Source of the DNA: JAEUJM01 sp044221555
GTDB taxonomy: Bacteria; Actinomycetota; Acidimicrobiia; Acidimicrobiales; DATDAH01
Direction: 5' to 3'
Length of the DNA stretch: 64,000 bases
Assembly (NCBI GenBank): GCA_044221555.1
Contig: JBGAOY010000007.1
Location: forward strand, 160,826 to 224,825
Position numbers and translations under genes: made by a program. The notes beneath the pieces were generated by a model. The model saw only the letters and a program-made list of their open reading frames with translations. It was not told where the DNA came from and did no database searches. Positions 15,763-24,242 of this stretch are shown here, piece by piece; within the stretch, counting starts at the first letter, position 1, and each line of letters starts with the position of its first letter.

Positions 15763-16427
15763 GCGGCCACCACGGCGCGTCGGTCGCTCCCGTCCCGCCA
15801 CATCACCGCGGACACGGCCAGGATCCACACGCACCACAGCGCGAAGCCCAGGGCCCCGATCGCGTCTGCGCCGCCGCCGGCCGTCGCGGTCAGCACCGCC
15901 GAGCCGAGGAACGAGGCCGCGGACAGCACGCCGACGCCCACCACCCACGAGGGCAGCGTGCCCGTCCGCGCCCCGAGCACGGACGTCGCCAGCAGGTGCG
16001 TCGCCACGCCGAAGCCCGACGCCGCCAGGAGCAGGACCGACATCGAGTGGACGACGGTCACGGCGGCGCCCAGGTCGTCGACCCGAGCCTCCGCCGCCGC
16101 CAGGACGGCCGCCGCCGCCAGCGACAGGGAACCGGCGACGGCGAGGCCGGCGAGGGACACGACCGCCAGTCGGGCCGAACCGCGCTCGGCCCGCACCATC
16201 CGCCGCCACAACGAGCCCATCCACCACATGAGCGCGACGGCGGCGAGCCCGAAGAGCCAGAGACCGGCTTCGACACCGACGCGGTGGCCGGACAGGTACC
16301 GGGTGATCTCGACCCGGCCGGCGTCGCTCGCGGGCGGCTCCCCGCCGAGCACCGCCACGGCGACGTCCAGCACCACGAACACCACGCCTCCGAGTGCGGC
16401 GAGGCGCTCCCCCTGGCGATCTTCCAT
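15759..16427 (-). CDS. Membrane protein, first gene of TetR/glycosyltransferase operon
   Basis: This 222-residue protein has about six predicted membrane segments (GGVVFVVLDVAVAVLGG, LWLFGLAAVALMWWMGSL, LAVVSLAGLAVAGSLSLAAAAVL, VVHSMSVLLLAASGFGVATHLL, WVVGVGVLSAASFLGSAVL, IGALGFALWCVWILAVSAVMW). The ATG at 16427 is preceded by GGAGGGGAAC, a strong ribosome site; an in-frame upstream ATG is less favoured. The stop overlaps the TetR gene start. I do not recognise the family. Position as the first gene of the operon suggests the TetR protein regulates it through the upstream AT-richer region. Confidence 0.72.
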   Translation of the reverse strand: MEDRQGERLAALGGVVFVVLDVAVAVLGGEPPASDAGRVEITRYLSGHRVGVEAGLWLFGLAAVALMWWMGSLWRRMVRAERGSARLAVVSLAGLAVAGSLSLAAAAVLAAAEARVDDLGAAVTVVHSMSVLLLAASGFGVATHLLATSVLGARTGTLPSWVVGVGVLSAASFLGSAVLTATAGGGADAIGALGFALWCVWILAVSAVMWRDGSDRRAVVAA

Positions 16428-16544
16428 GTTCCCCTCCCTTCCTGGCAGCAGTGGACACCAATATTGAGCAGTAGTCAAGTTGATTTGGAGTGATAGCCAA
16501 GATCGGTGCCTTCCCGCTCGGCTCCCAGGTTCAGTGGAACACCC

Positions 16545-16573
16545 TTGTACTGAATACGGAGTTGTTCTAATCT
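16545..16573 (+). promoter_or_regulatory. Promoter of the rightward tetR gene; leaderless start
   Basis: TTGTAC (16545-16550) and TAATCT (16568-16573) are separated by exactly 17 bp. A start of transcription about seven bases on would coincide with the GTG at 16580, and there is no ribosome site before that GTG. Both facts fit a leaderless mRNA, common in actinobacteria. The flank 16455-16570 is AT-rich compared with its surroundings, including the palindrome CAATATTG at 16459-16466. Confidence 0.6.
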
Positions 16574-16579
16574 GAGTCC

Positions 16580-17215
16580 GTGCCCGCCACGGCCAGCGCC
16601 GCCGAGACCCGCCGCTACGAGTCGCCGAGGCGCGCCCGCCAGGCGCAGGAGACCCGGGCTGCGGTGATGGCCGCCGCCGGCGAGCTGTTCACCACCCGGG
16701 GGTGGGCCGGCACCGGCATGCGCGACGTCGCGAAGGCGGCCGGCGTCGCGACGGAGACCGTCTACGCCCACTTCTCGTCGAAGCGGGTGCTGCTCCAGGC
16801 CGTCATCGACGTCGCCGTCGTGGGAGACGAGGAGCAGGTCGCGGTCGCCGAGCGGGACGAGTTCGCCGCGCTCGGCCGGGGCCCGCGTCCCGAGCGGATC
16901 GCCGGCGCCGCCGCGCTCATCCGGGGCATCAACGAGCGCACGGCCGCGTACCTCGGGGTCATCCGCGAGGCGGCGCCGGGCGACGAGCAGATCGCCGAGG
17001 TGCTCGCCGCCACCCGGGCCGGTCAGCGCCGGGACGTCGACGCCGGCCTGACCCTCATCCTCGGCCGGCCTCCGACGACGGTCGAGGCCGACGAGGTGTG
17101 GGCCCTGATGAGCCCCGAGCTCTACCTCCTGCTCGTCGACACCGCCGGCTGGACACCGGACGGGTACGAGGCGTGGATGGCCACGCTCCTCGAACGCACC
17201 CTTCCACCAGCCTGA
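16580..17215 (+). CDS. TetR-family regulator
   Basis: This 211-residue protein begins at a GTG that coincides with the predicted transcription start. The helix-turn-helix (ARQAQETRAAVMAAAGELFTTRGWAGTGMRDVAKAAGVATETVYAHFSSKRVLLQAVIDV) is canonical, with the TVYAHFSSK recognition-helix end. The C-terminal domain carries the AefR-like pattern YLLLVDTAGWTPDGYEAWM. It is divergent from the membrane-protein/TetR/glycosyltransferase operon and 16 bases ahead of the hemerythrin-SRPBCC gene, so it could regulate either side. Ligand unknown. Confidence 0.85.
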   Translation: MPATASAAETRRYESPRRARQAQETRAAVMAAAGELFTTRGWAGTGMRDVAKAAGVATETVYAHFSSKRVLLQAVIDVAVVGDEEQVAVAERDEFAALGRGPRPERIAGAAALIRGINERTAAYLGVIREAAPGDEQIAEVLAATRAGQRRDVDAGLTLILGRPPTTVEADEVWALMSPELYLLLVDTAGWTPDGYEAWMATLLERTLPPA

Positions 17216-17231
17216 CCCAGGGAGCCCTGCC

Positions 17232-18395
17232 ATGGACCTCGCCACCGCCGCACCGGCCGACACCCGCATGATGACCGTCGTGCACGACGCCCTGCGCCGG
17301 GATCTCGCACGCGCGACCGCTGCCCTCGAGGCGGGCCCGCCACCGGGCGGCCGGCAGCGCCGGGCCATCGCCCGCCACCTCGACTGGATGATGGCGTTCC
17401 TGCACGCCCACCACGAGTCCGAGGACACCGGCCTGTACCCCGTCGTGCGGGAACGACGGCCGGACGCCGCCGCCCTGCTCGACGCGATGGACGCGGACCA
17501 CCGGACCATGGCCCGGCGGATCGACGAGGTGGAGGCTGCGGCCAGGTCCTACGCGGCGAACGACGCGGAGACCGACCGCGCCCGTCTGCTCGAGGCGGTC
17601 GCCGGGCTCGAGGCCGACCTGCTCCCCCACCTGCGCCGGGAGGAGGACGAGGCCATGCCCGTCGTCGCCGCGGCCGTCACCGACGACGAGTGGCGGGCGA
17701 TCGAGCAGGAGCACAACCTCGACGGCAAGTCGGCGGCCCAGCTCGGCAAGGAGGGCCACTGGCTGATCGACGGCGCCACCCCCGAGACCCGGGCACTCGT
17801 CCTCGGCCTGGTCCCGCCCATGCAGCGGTTCGTCCTCGTCCACGGGTTCGGCCGGAGCTACCGGCGGGAGCGTGACGCCTGTTGGAGCCCGGGCCGCGCC
17901 ACTCGACGGGTGCAGAAGGCGGGCCGGACCGAGGTGGTCGTCGACGCTGACCCCGGCGCGGTCTGGGACGTCGTGCGCGACCCGACCCGGGTCGGCGAGT
18001 GGAGCCATGAGTGCGTGGCCGCCACCTGGCTCGGTGGGGCGACGCACGCCGAGCCCGGCGCCCGGTTCCGGGGCCGCAACCACCAGGGGCTCCTCCGCTG
18101 GGGGCGCGTCTGCGAGGTGCTGAGCGCGGACGGCCACGAGCTCGTGTGGCGAACCGTGCCCACGACGCTCTACCCCGACAGCTCGATCTGGCGGATCCGG
18201 GTCGAGCCCGCCGACGGCGGCACCCGCCTGGTCCAGACCTTCGAGGTGGCGCGCGGCCCCAAGATCCTCGACCCGATCTACGCGACCATCGCCCCGAACC
18301 ACCGCGACCGCGACGCGGCGCTCCGGGAGGACCTGCGCCGCCTCGGCGCCGTGGCGGCGTCCTCGGCCAACGCACCGTCGCCGACCGTCTCCTGA
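17232..18395 (+). CDS. Hemerythrin-SRPBCC fusion protein
   Basis: This 387-residue protein has two recognisable halves. Residues about 15-150 form a hemerythrin/HHE four-helix bundle. Its candidate iron ligands are VVHDALRRD, HAHHESEDTGLYP, MDADHRTM and LPHLRREEDEAMP. Residues about 225-370 are a SRPBCC (START-like) hydrophobic-ligand domain (TEVVVDADPGAVWDVVRDPTRVGEWSHE ... TRLVQTFEVARGP). HHE domains bind a di-iron centre that can sense O2 or NO; SRPBCC domains bind or turn over lipids and polyketides. The fusion suggests sensing or iron-dependent chemistry on a hydrophobic ligand, but this is inference. It follows the TetR gene by 16 bases, probably in one transcript. Confidence 0.83.
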   Translation: MDLATAAPADTRMMTVVHDALRRDLARATAALEAGPPPGGRQRRAIARHLDWMMAFLHAHHESEDTGLYPVVRERRPDAAALLDAMDADHRTMARRIDEVEAAARSYAANDAETDRARLLEAVAGLEADLLPHLRREEDEAMPVVAAAVTDDEWRAIEQEHNLDGKSAAQLGKEGHWLIDGATPETRALVLGLVPPMQRFVLVHGFGRSYRRERDACWSPGRATRRVQKAGRTEVVVDADPGAVWDVVRDPTRVGEWSHECVAATWLGGATHAEPGARFRGRNHQGLLRWGRVCEVLSADGHELVWRTVPTTLYPDSSIWRIRVEPADGGTRLVQTFEVARGPKILDPIYATIAPNHRDRDAALREDLRRLGAVAASSANAPSPTVS

Positions 18396-18703
18396 GCCCA
18401 CCGCACGGGGAGTGCTGTCGCCCCGGCGGGGTGAGTCGTCGTCGAGCGCCACGGCCGCCCGCGCGGCCACGTGGGCGGCGTCGAGCGCCGCACCCCGGCT
18501 GGTGAGCTCGGCGAACCGCACGTCGCCGAGGGTCTGGCGCCGGTCGTGACCCGCCGCCGCGCCGATCGATCGCCCCCGCCGTGAAAACCGTACCGCAGGG
18601 TGGGGGGCTTGTGGCAAGGGCCGGATCCGTGTTGAGAATGCGCCCTCCGGATCGGCGAGCCGCACCGGCGCCGGTGCCACGACGACAGACGAGGGGGATG
18701 CGC
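18396..18703. other. 308-bp intergenic region upstream of the rifampicin phosphotransferase gene
   Basis: This stretch holds no gene I can support on the plus strand. It contains the rifamycin-associated element at 18604-18622 and the ribosome site GAGGGGG at 18691-18697. On the minus strand 18396-18600 reads without stops and with helix-like composition (QTLGDVRFAELTSRG, ALDAAHVAARAAVALD), possibly the remains of a gene; it has no clear start. Confidence 0.5.
18604..18622 (+). promoter_or_regulatory. Rifamycin-associated element (RAE)
   Basis: The 19-bp sequence GGGGCTTGTGGCAAGGGCC differs at only two positions from the published RAE consensus as I remember it (GGGGCTTGCGGCAAGGCCC). That cis-element makes actinobacterial rifamycin-resistance genes inducible. 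It lies 81 bp ahead of the chosen start of the phosphotransferase gene. Confidence 0.75.
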
Positions 18704-21298
18704 ATGAGCGATCGCGACGCAGTGGGCCGGGCGGTGCACGGCGAGGTGCTCGACCTCGCGGCCATCGACCGGACGCTGGTCGGCGTCGCCGGCGGCAAGG
18801 GGGCGAACCTCGGCGAGCTGCTCCGGATGGACGGCGTCCGGGTGCCGCCGGGCTTCTGCGTGACCACGCGCGCCTTCACCCGGGTGGTGGCCGCGGCACC
18901 CGAGGTCGACGCCCTCCTGGCCGAGCTCGCCGGTGTCGGCGTCGACGACCGCGAGGGGCTGGCGGGCCTGGCCGGCGGCCTGCGGGCGGCGGTGGAGGCC
19001 CTCGCCGTCCCCGACGACCTGGACGCGGCGATCGGCGAGGCGCTCGCCGCGCTCGGCCCGGACACCCCGGTCGCCGTCCGCTCCAGCGCCACCGCCGAGG
19101 ACCTGCCCACGGCGTCGTTCGCCGGCCAGCAGGACAGCTACCTCGACGTGGTGGGGGCCGAGGCGGTGGTCGACCACACCCGACGCTGCTGGGCGTCGCT
19201 CTTCACGGACCGGGCGGTGGCCTACCGCGCCCGGCAGGGCATCGACCCGCGGGCGGTGCGGATGGCCGTGGTGGTCCAGGCCATGGTCGAGGCCCGAGCC
19301 GCCGGCGTGCTCTTCACCGCCGACCCGGTGACCGGCAACCGTCGGGTCACCGCGGTCGAGGCGGTCCCCGGCCTCGGCGAGGCGCTGGTGGCCGGCCGGG
19401 TCACACCGGACACCTACCGGGTGCGCGACGGCCATGTCGTGGCCCACCAGCGTTCTGCGGAACGCGACGAGCCTGCGGTCACCGAGGCCCAGGTGCTCGA
19501 GCTCGCCGCCCTCGGCCGCCGCATCGAGGCCCACTTCGGGGTCCCGCAGGACATCGAGTGGTGCCTCGACGAGGACGGCCCCGCCGTGGTCCAGAGCCGG
19601 CCCATCACCACCCTCTTCCCGGTCCCCGAGGTCGACGACGGCGCCCCCCACGTCTACGTCTCGGTCGGCCACCAGCAGATGATGACCGAGCCCATGACGC
19701 CGCTCGGCCTGTCGGTCTGGCAGCTCACCGCCCTCCGCCCGATGTACGTCGCCGGCGGCCGGCTCTTCGTCGACGTGGCCGAGAATCTCGCTTCGCCGCG
19801 TGACCGGGCCGCGATCATCGGGGGGCTCGGCCGCTCCGACCCGCTCATCGGCGACGCGCTCGAGACCGTCATCGCCCGAGAGGGCCTCCTCCCTCCGCCG
19901 CCCGCGGAAGACGGCGAGCCCCTTCCCATCCCGGGCGCTCCCGGCGCCCCCGCGCTCATCGACGCCGACCCCGACCTCGTGCTCGAGCTGGTCCGGCGCA
20001 CCGAGGAGTCCCTCGCCGCCACCGCCGAGGCCATCGGCGACAAGACCGGCGTCGACCTCCTGGACTTCATCCTCGACGACCTGCCCGAGTTGCGCACCCG
20101 CCTGAACATGGCCGAGAGCCTGCCCGTCATCCTCACCGCGATGGAGGCCGCCTTCTGGCTCAACGACCACGTCGAGGAGTGGTTGGGCGAGGCCAACGTG
20201 GCCGACGCGCTGTCCCAGTCCGTGCCCGACAACGTGACGTCGAACATGGGTCTCGCGCTGCTCGACGTCGCCGACTCCATCCGCCCGCACCCCGAGGTGG
20301 TCGCGTTCCTCCGTGGCGTCGGCGACGACGACGGCTTCCTCGAGCGCCTGCCCGACGTCGACCCCGACGGCGGCGGCGGGCGGGCGGCGGCCGACGCGCT
20401 CCGGGCCTACCTCGATCAGTACGGCATGCGCTGCGTCGGCGAGATCGACATCACCCGCCCGAGGTGGAGCGAGCGCCCCAGCGCGCTCGTGCCGCTCATC
20501 CTCTCGAACGTCGACCACTTCGCCCCGGGTGAGCGCGCCCGCCGCTTCGCCGAGGGGCTGGCGGTCGCCGGCGAGAAGGAACGCGACGTGCTCGAGCGGC
20601 TCCGCGCCCTGCCCGGCGGCGAGGCCAAGGCGGCGGAGACGAAGGCGATGATCGATCGGGTGCGCACCTTCGCCGGCTACCGGGAGTACCCGAAGTACCG
20701 CATGATCAGCCGCTACTGGATCTACAAGCTGGCGCTGCTGGCCGAGGCCGACCGACTCGTGGCCGCCGGCGTGGTCGACGCCACCGACGACGTGTACTTC
20801 CTCACCTTCGACGAGCTCCACGAAGTCGTCCGCACGGGTCACGCCGACCGCGACCTGATCGCGGGGCGCCGTGAGGACTTCCGCTCCTACGCCGCCCTCA
20901 CGCCGCCCCGGGTCCTGACCTCCGAGGGCGAGACCCTCAACGGTTCCTACCGCCGCGACGACGTGCCCGAGGGGACCTTGGTGGGGCTGGCGGTCTCCAG
21001 CGGCGTGGTCGAGGGACGGGCCCGGGTGATCCTCGACATGGCCGACGCCCACGACCTCGCGCCCGGCGACATCCTGGTGACCAACGGCACCGACCCGAGC
21101 TGGTCGCCCGTCTTCGTGGCGGTGGCCGGCCTGGTCACCGAGGTCGGCGGGCTCATGACCCACGGTGCGGTCATCGCCCGGGAGTACGGCCTGCCCGCGG
21201 TCGTCGGCGTGGAGGGCGCCACCCGGCGCATCGAGGACGGCCGGCACCTCCGCGTGGACGGCACCCACGGGACGGTCCAGGTGCTGCCGACGCCCTGA
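18704..21298 (+). CDS. rph: Rifampicin phosphotransferase homologue
   Basis: This 864-residue protein has the domain order of rifampicin phosphotransferase and is almost exactly its usual length. An N-terminal ATP-binding domain (GGKGANLGELLRM; VAVRSSATAEDLPTASFAGQQDSYLDV at about 121-147; QDIEWCLDEDGPAVVQSRPITTL) is followed by the antibiotic-binding middle region. A C-terminal phosphohistidine domain follows, with TEVGGLMTHGAVIAREYGLPAVVGV and catalytic His at about 820. RPH inactivates rifamycins by transferring the beta-phosphate of ATP to the C21 hydroxyl. PEP synthase is the related alternative, but length, domain order and the RAE in the promoter favour RPH. The ATG at 18704 is six bases after GAGGGGG. 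Confidence 0.88.
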   Translation: MSDRDAVGRAVHGEVLDLAAIDRTLVGVAGGKGANLGELLRMDGVRVPPGFCVTTRAFTRVVAAAPEVDALLAELAGVGVDDREGLAGLAGGLRAAVEALAVPDDLDAAIGEALAALGPDTPVAVRSSATAEDLPTASFAGQQDSYLDVVGAEAVVDHTRRCWASLFTDRAVAYRARQGIDPRAVRMAVVVQAMVEARAAGVLFTADPVTGNRRVTAVEAVPGLGEALVAGRVTPDTYRVRDGHVVAHQRSAERDEPAVTEAQVLELAALGRRIEAHFGVPQDIEWCLDEDGPAVVQSRPITTLFPVPEVDDGAPHVYVSVGHQQMMTEPMTPLGLSVWQLTALRPMYVAGGRLFVDVAENLASPRDRAAIIGGLGRSDPLIGDALETVIAREGLLPPPPAEDGEPLPIPGAPGAPALIDADPDLVLELVRRTEESLAATAEAIGDKTGVDLLDFILDDLPELRTRLNMAESLPVILTAMEAAFWLNDHVEEWLGEANVADALSQSVPDNVTSNMGLALLDVADSIRPHPEVVAFLRGVGDDDGFLERLPDVDPDGGGGRAAADALRAYLDQYGMRCVGEIDITRPRWSERPSALVPLILSNVDHFAPGERARRFAEGLAVAGEKERDVLERLRALPGGEAKAAETKAMIDRVRTFAGYREYPKYRMISRYWIYKLALLAEADRLVAAGVVDATDDVYFLTFDELHEVVRTGHADRDLIAGRREDFRSYAALTPPRVLTSEGETLNGSYRRDDVPEGTLVGLAVSSGVVEGRARVILDMADAHDLAPGDILVTNGTDPSWSPVFVAVAGLVTEVGGLMTHGAVIAREYGLPAVVGVEGATRRIEDGRHLRVDGTHGTVQVLPTP

Positions 21299-21331
21299 CC
21301 GCGCACGCCGCCCCTCCACGTCGCCGCGGCC

Positions 21332-21350
21332 CCTCTGAGGACGTCAGAGG
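21332..21350. terminator. Hairpin between convergent rph and flavin monooxygenase-like genes
   Basis: CCTCTGA, loop GGACG, TCAGAGG: a perfect 7-bp stem whose right arm contains the stop codon of the leftward gene. It can serve both strands. Confidence 0.55.
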
Positions 21351-22510
21351 AGGTCGGTGACGGCGGGCTCGAGGCCGACGAGGATGCGGCCGTGCACCTC
21401 GGCGGCACGGTCGGCGTCGAACACCGCGTGGCCTGCTCCGGTGTTGAGATCCCGCTGGAACCGCTGGAGGGGCTGCCCGAGCAGGTGGATCGATCCGCCG
21501 GCGGCATCGCAGAGCGACGCCACGACCTGCTTCGCGGTGTGGACCGCGGCGGTCGTGGTCATGCGCAGGATCGAGCGGTCGGCCCGGGACATCCCCGCGC
21601 CCCCAGGCCCGTACGCGGCGTCGAGCGTCCGGACGCCGTCGTTCAGCAGGAGCCGGGCGGCGCGGAGGTCGGCGTCGGCCCGGGCGAGGCGGATCTGCGC
21701 CGCGGGCTTCTCCACCTGTCGCTCGCCGAGGCTGTACGCGAGCACCCGCTCGGCGAGGCGCTCGCGGTACGCGGTGAAGGCACCGCCGGCGCCGCCCACC
21801 AACGGGGTGGCGGCGGTGAGGCACAGGACGGGCACCACGGGGTAGCCCGCCATCGGCGTGCCGGCGACCGGGCGCGCCTGGCCTTCCGCCAGCGCACGGA
21901 ACGACAGGGTTCGCTCGGCGGAGACGAACACGTCACGGCAGACGAGGTCGTTGCTGCCCGTCGCCCGCATGCCGTCGGTGTGCCACACGTCGTCGACCTC
22001 GAACTGGTCGAGGTCGAGCAGCACCAGGCGCAGGTCCGGGATGCCGTCGGTGAGCACCACACCGGTCACCAGGGCACAGTCCGCGTGCATCACCCCCGTC
22101 CCCCAGGACCACCGCCCCGTCACCTCGTAGCCGCCGTCGACCGGCGTCGCCGTGCCGGTGGGCGACAGCGCCGCGGGCGCGAGGGCGAAGCCCCGATCAC
22201 CGAAGACCTCGTCGACCACGGCGTCGGGGAACATCGAGAGCAGCCAGCTGTGCATCACCAGGAAGGTCGTGACCCATGCCGTGGCGGTGTCGGCCCGGCC
22301 CAGGGTCAGCCCGAGCGCGACCACCGAGTCGAGGCCCAGGCCGTGCCCCCCTCGTTCGGGGGACACCAGGGAGCGGAACACGTCGGCCTCTCGCAGGAGG
22401 GCCAGCGTGTCGTCCGGCAGACGGCGGAGGCGCTCGCCCTCCGCCGCGTGAGCGGCGACGGCCGGGAGCAGCGGCTCCACCCGGGCGACCAACTCCTCCA
22501 CGTCGCGCAT
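21344..22510 (-). CDS. Acyl-CoA dehydrogenase-fold flavin monooxygenase-like protein
   Basis: This 388-residue protein has the ACAD fold but lacks the catalytic-base and TEPxxGTD patterns. It instead has HsaA-like features: LLPAVAAHAAEGERLRRLPDDTLALLREADVFRSLVSPERGGHG at the N-terminus, GYEVTGRWSWGTGVMHADCALV in the middle, and a C-terminal SLCDAAGGSIHLLGQPLQRFQRDLNTGAGHAVFD. These are typical of group D flavin-dependent monooxygenases that hydroxylate phenols with reduced flavin from a separate reductase. Some close relatives act as acyl-CoA dehydrogenases, so the reaction is not certain. No flavin reductase gene is adjacent. The gene lies 98 bases downstream of the PEP mutase-like gene on the same strand. 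Confidence 0.75.
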   Translation of the reverse strand: MRDVEELVARVEPLLPAVAAHAAEGERLRRLPDDTLALLREADVFRSLVSPERGGHGLGLDSVVALGLTLGRADTATAWVTTFLVMHSWLLSMFPDAVVDEVFGDRGFALAPAALSPTGTATPVDGGYEVTGRWSWGTGVMHADCALVTGVVLTDGIPDLRLVLLDLDQFEVDDVWHTDGMRATGSNDLVCRDVFVSAERTLSFRALAEGQARPVAGTPMAGYPVVPVLCLTAATPLVGGAGGAFTAYRERLAERVLAYSLGERQVEKPAAQIRLARADADLRAARLLLNDGVRTLDAAYGPGGAGMSRADRSILRMTTTAAVHTAKQVVASLCDAAGGSIHLLGQPLQRFQRDLNTGAGHAVFDADRAAEVHGRILVGLEPAVTDLL

Positions 22511-22608
22511 GGCCCGATCCTCCCACGCCGCCGCCGGCGGCCCTGCCGGTGCCTCCGCCGGAACGCCGTCCTGGCCGCCAACGCCCCACGCACGCGACCG
22601 GCCGATCG

Positions 22609-23391
22609 CTAAGAGGCGCCCTCGGCGAGGAAGCGGCGGACCCGGTCGGCGGCGTGGGCGACCTGCGACCGGTACAACGACCCGCCGATGCTCACTCTCC
22701 GCACACCGAGCGCAGCGAGGTCGTCGAGACCGAAGGGGGCCGGCCCGGCGGCGTCCATGGCGGCGAGGGGCAACAGGACGTTCACGGGCCCGCCCGCCTC
22801 GCTGGTCACCCGGCGGATCGAGTCGAGGTCGCGCAGGCCCGGAGCGAAGAGGCAGTGGGCGCCGACATCGGCGAAGCCCTGGAGCCGGGCCAGCGCCTCG
22901 TCCAACCCGCCGTCGAGGCCGTAGAGCACCACCTCGGTCCGGCCGGTGATGACGAAGGGATGGTCGAGGGCGTTCGCGGCCTCGACCGCGGCCTCGATCC
23001 GCGCCACGGCCAGCGCTCGGTCGTACAGGCCACGGTCGGGGTCGCCCGACCAGTCCTCGATGCCCATGCCCGCGGCGCCGGCGGCGGCGAAGCGGGCCAC
23101 CGCGTCGGCCATGGCCTCGGGCTCGTGGCCGTAGCCGTTCTCGGCGTCGACGTTCAGCGGAACGCCGGGGACGGCGCCGGCGAGGACCTCGGCGTGGCGG
23201 GCGTGCTCCTCGAGGGTCAGGTCGCCGGCCGCGTCACGCCGCCCGATGGTCGTCGCGAACCCACTGCTGGTCGTCGCGATCGCGACCGCGCCGGCGTCGA
23301 CCACCGCTCGGGCCGTGCCCGCGTCGGCGACGTTGACCAGCACGAACGTCCCCACCCGATGGAGGTCGAGGAACCGCTCGGTGGCGTCCAC
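22609..23391 (-). CDS. Isocitrate lyase/PEP mutase superfamily protein
   Basis: This 260-residue TIM-barrel protein has VLVNVADAGTARAVVDAGAVAIATTS at the N-terminus, VPLNVDAENGYGHEPEAMADAVARFAAAGAAGMGIEDW in the centre and FVITGRTEVVLYG later. The D-AENGYG and GIEDW elements are the metal- and substrate-binding signature of carboxyphosphonoenolpyruvate mutase/2-methylisocitrate lyase relatives. It is shorter than true isocitrate lyases and lacks the KKCGH motif, so C-C or P-C bond chemistry on a small acid is the best guess. The GTG at 23391 has GAGGGG upstream at a rather long spacing. It lies 32 bases after the di-iron MBL gene. Confidence 0.82.
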   Translation of the reverse strand: MDATERFLDLHRVGTFVLVNVADAGTARAVVDAGAVAIATTSSGFATTIGRRDAAGDLTLEEHARHAEVLAGAVPGVPLNVDAENGYGHEPEAMADAVARFAAAGAAGMGIEDWSGDPDRGLYDRALAVARIEAAVEAANALDHPFVITGRTEVVLYGLDGGLDEALARLQGFADVGAHCLFAPGLRDLDSIRRVTSEAGGPVNVLLPLAAMDAAGPAPFGLDDLAALGVRRVSIGGSLYRSQVAHAADRVRRFLAEGAS

Positions 23392-23423
23392 GAGCCCGAC
23401 GGTACCCCTCGCTGCGTCCCCCG

Positions 23424-24140
23424 TCAGGCGCCGGCGAGGCGACGGGCGTAGTCGTCCGCCAGGGCGCCCAGGGCGGCGCCGCAGTCGCCGGTGAAGGCGG
23501 GGCCGTGCATGAGGCCGAGCGTCTCGGCCCCGAGGTCGGCCAGCCGACGGATGGTCGGCGCGGTGGCCGGCGTGAGGCACGTGGCGCCGAAGAGATCCTC
23601 GGCGGCGATCGCGGGGCCCACGATGTCGCCATCGGTGGTGGCCGGCGTCGCTCCGGTCGCCGTGAACAGGTCGCCGCACAGCAACGTCTGGGTGACCTCC
23701 TCGTAGAGCAGGTGGGCATCCCAGCCGTGGGGGACGTGGGGGGTCTCCAACATGCGGACGCGCTTGCCCCCGAGGTCGAGCACCTCGCCGTCACCCATCG
23801 AGTGCGGCGGCCGGTCGCACAGGTCGAACAGCGACACGATGTTGGCGAGGTGCGAGCCGACCACCTGGGCATGGGGCGCAGCCGCGAGGAACTCGTTCAT
23901 CGCACCCGACTCGTCGGACTCCAGGTGCCCGAACGCGATCCAGCGCAGCCGCTCGAGGGGCACCACCGACGCCACCGACGCCGAGACGTCCGGGAACAGC
24001 GCCCGCTGGCCGGTGTGGAACAGCAGCGGCTCGTCGGCGTCGAGCAGGTACTGGTTGAACACCAGCCCCGCCTGCTCCAGCCACGTCGAGAGGCGGTAGA
24101 CGCCCTCGCCCACCTCGTCGACATTCGTCTCGTAGCCCAC
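23424..24140 (-). CDS. MBL-fold protein with flavodiiron-like di-iron motif
   Basis: This 238-residue protein has a metallo-beta-lactamase fold. Instead of HxHxDH it has GHLESDESG (His72, Glu74, Asp76, Glu77), the H-x-E-x-D pattern of the oxygen-binding di-iron domain of flavodiiron proteins, with the next ligand changed from His to Glu. Later ligand regions are visible: PHVPHGWDAHLLYEE, LLCGDLF and LMHGPAFTGD. No flavodoxin domain follows. Related stand-alone proteins occur in signalling and O2/NO handling; the role is unknown. I chose the GTG at 24140 with GGGGGTG before it. It is divergent from an amidohydrolase gene across the first copy of the shared operator. Confidence 0.75.
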   Translation of the reverse strand: MGYETNVDEVGEGVYRLSTWLEQAGLVFNQYLLDADEPLLFHTGQRALFPDVSASVASVVPLERLRWIAFGHLESDESGAMNEFLAAAPHAQVVGSHLANIVSLFDLCDRPPHSMGDGEVLDLGGKRVRMLETPHVPHGWDAHLLYEEVTQTLLCGDLFTATGATPATTDGDIVGPAIAAEDLFGATCLTPATAPTIRRLADLGAETLGLMHGPAFTGDCGAALGALADDYARRLAGA

Positions 24141-24242
24141 CAGAACGACACCCCCGTGGTGAGTTGACCTCGCTGGGCCCCGCCCAGGTCGACGATCGTA
24201 CTGGTCCGGTGCCAACGGCGGGCGAGGTCCGCGCCCACCTCG

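Noticed and set aside
18278..21319. A 1013-codon open frame on the minus strand opposite rph
   Set aside because: It is antisense to a clear, full-length gene with catalytic motifs; such long shadows are usual at this GC content.
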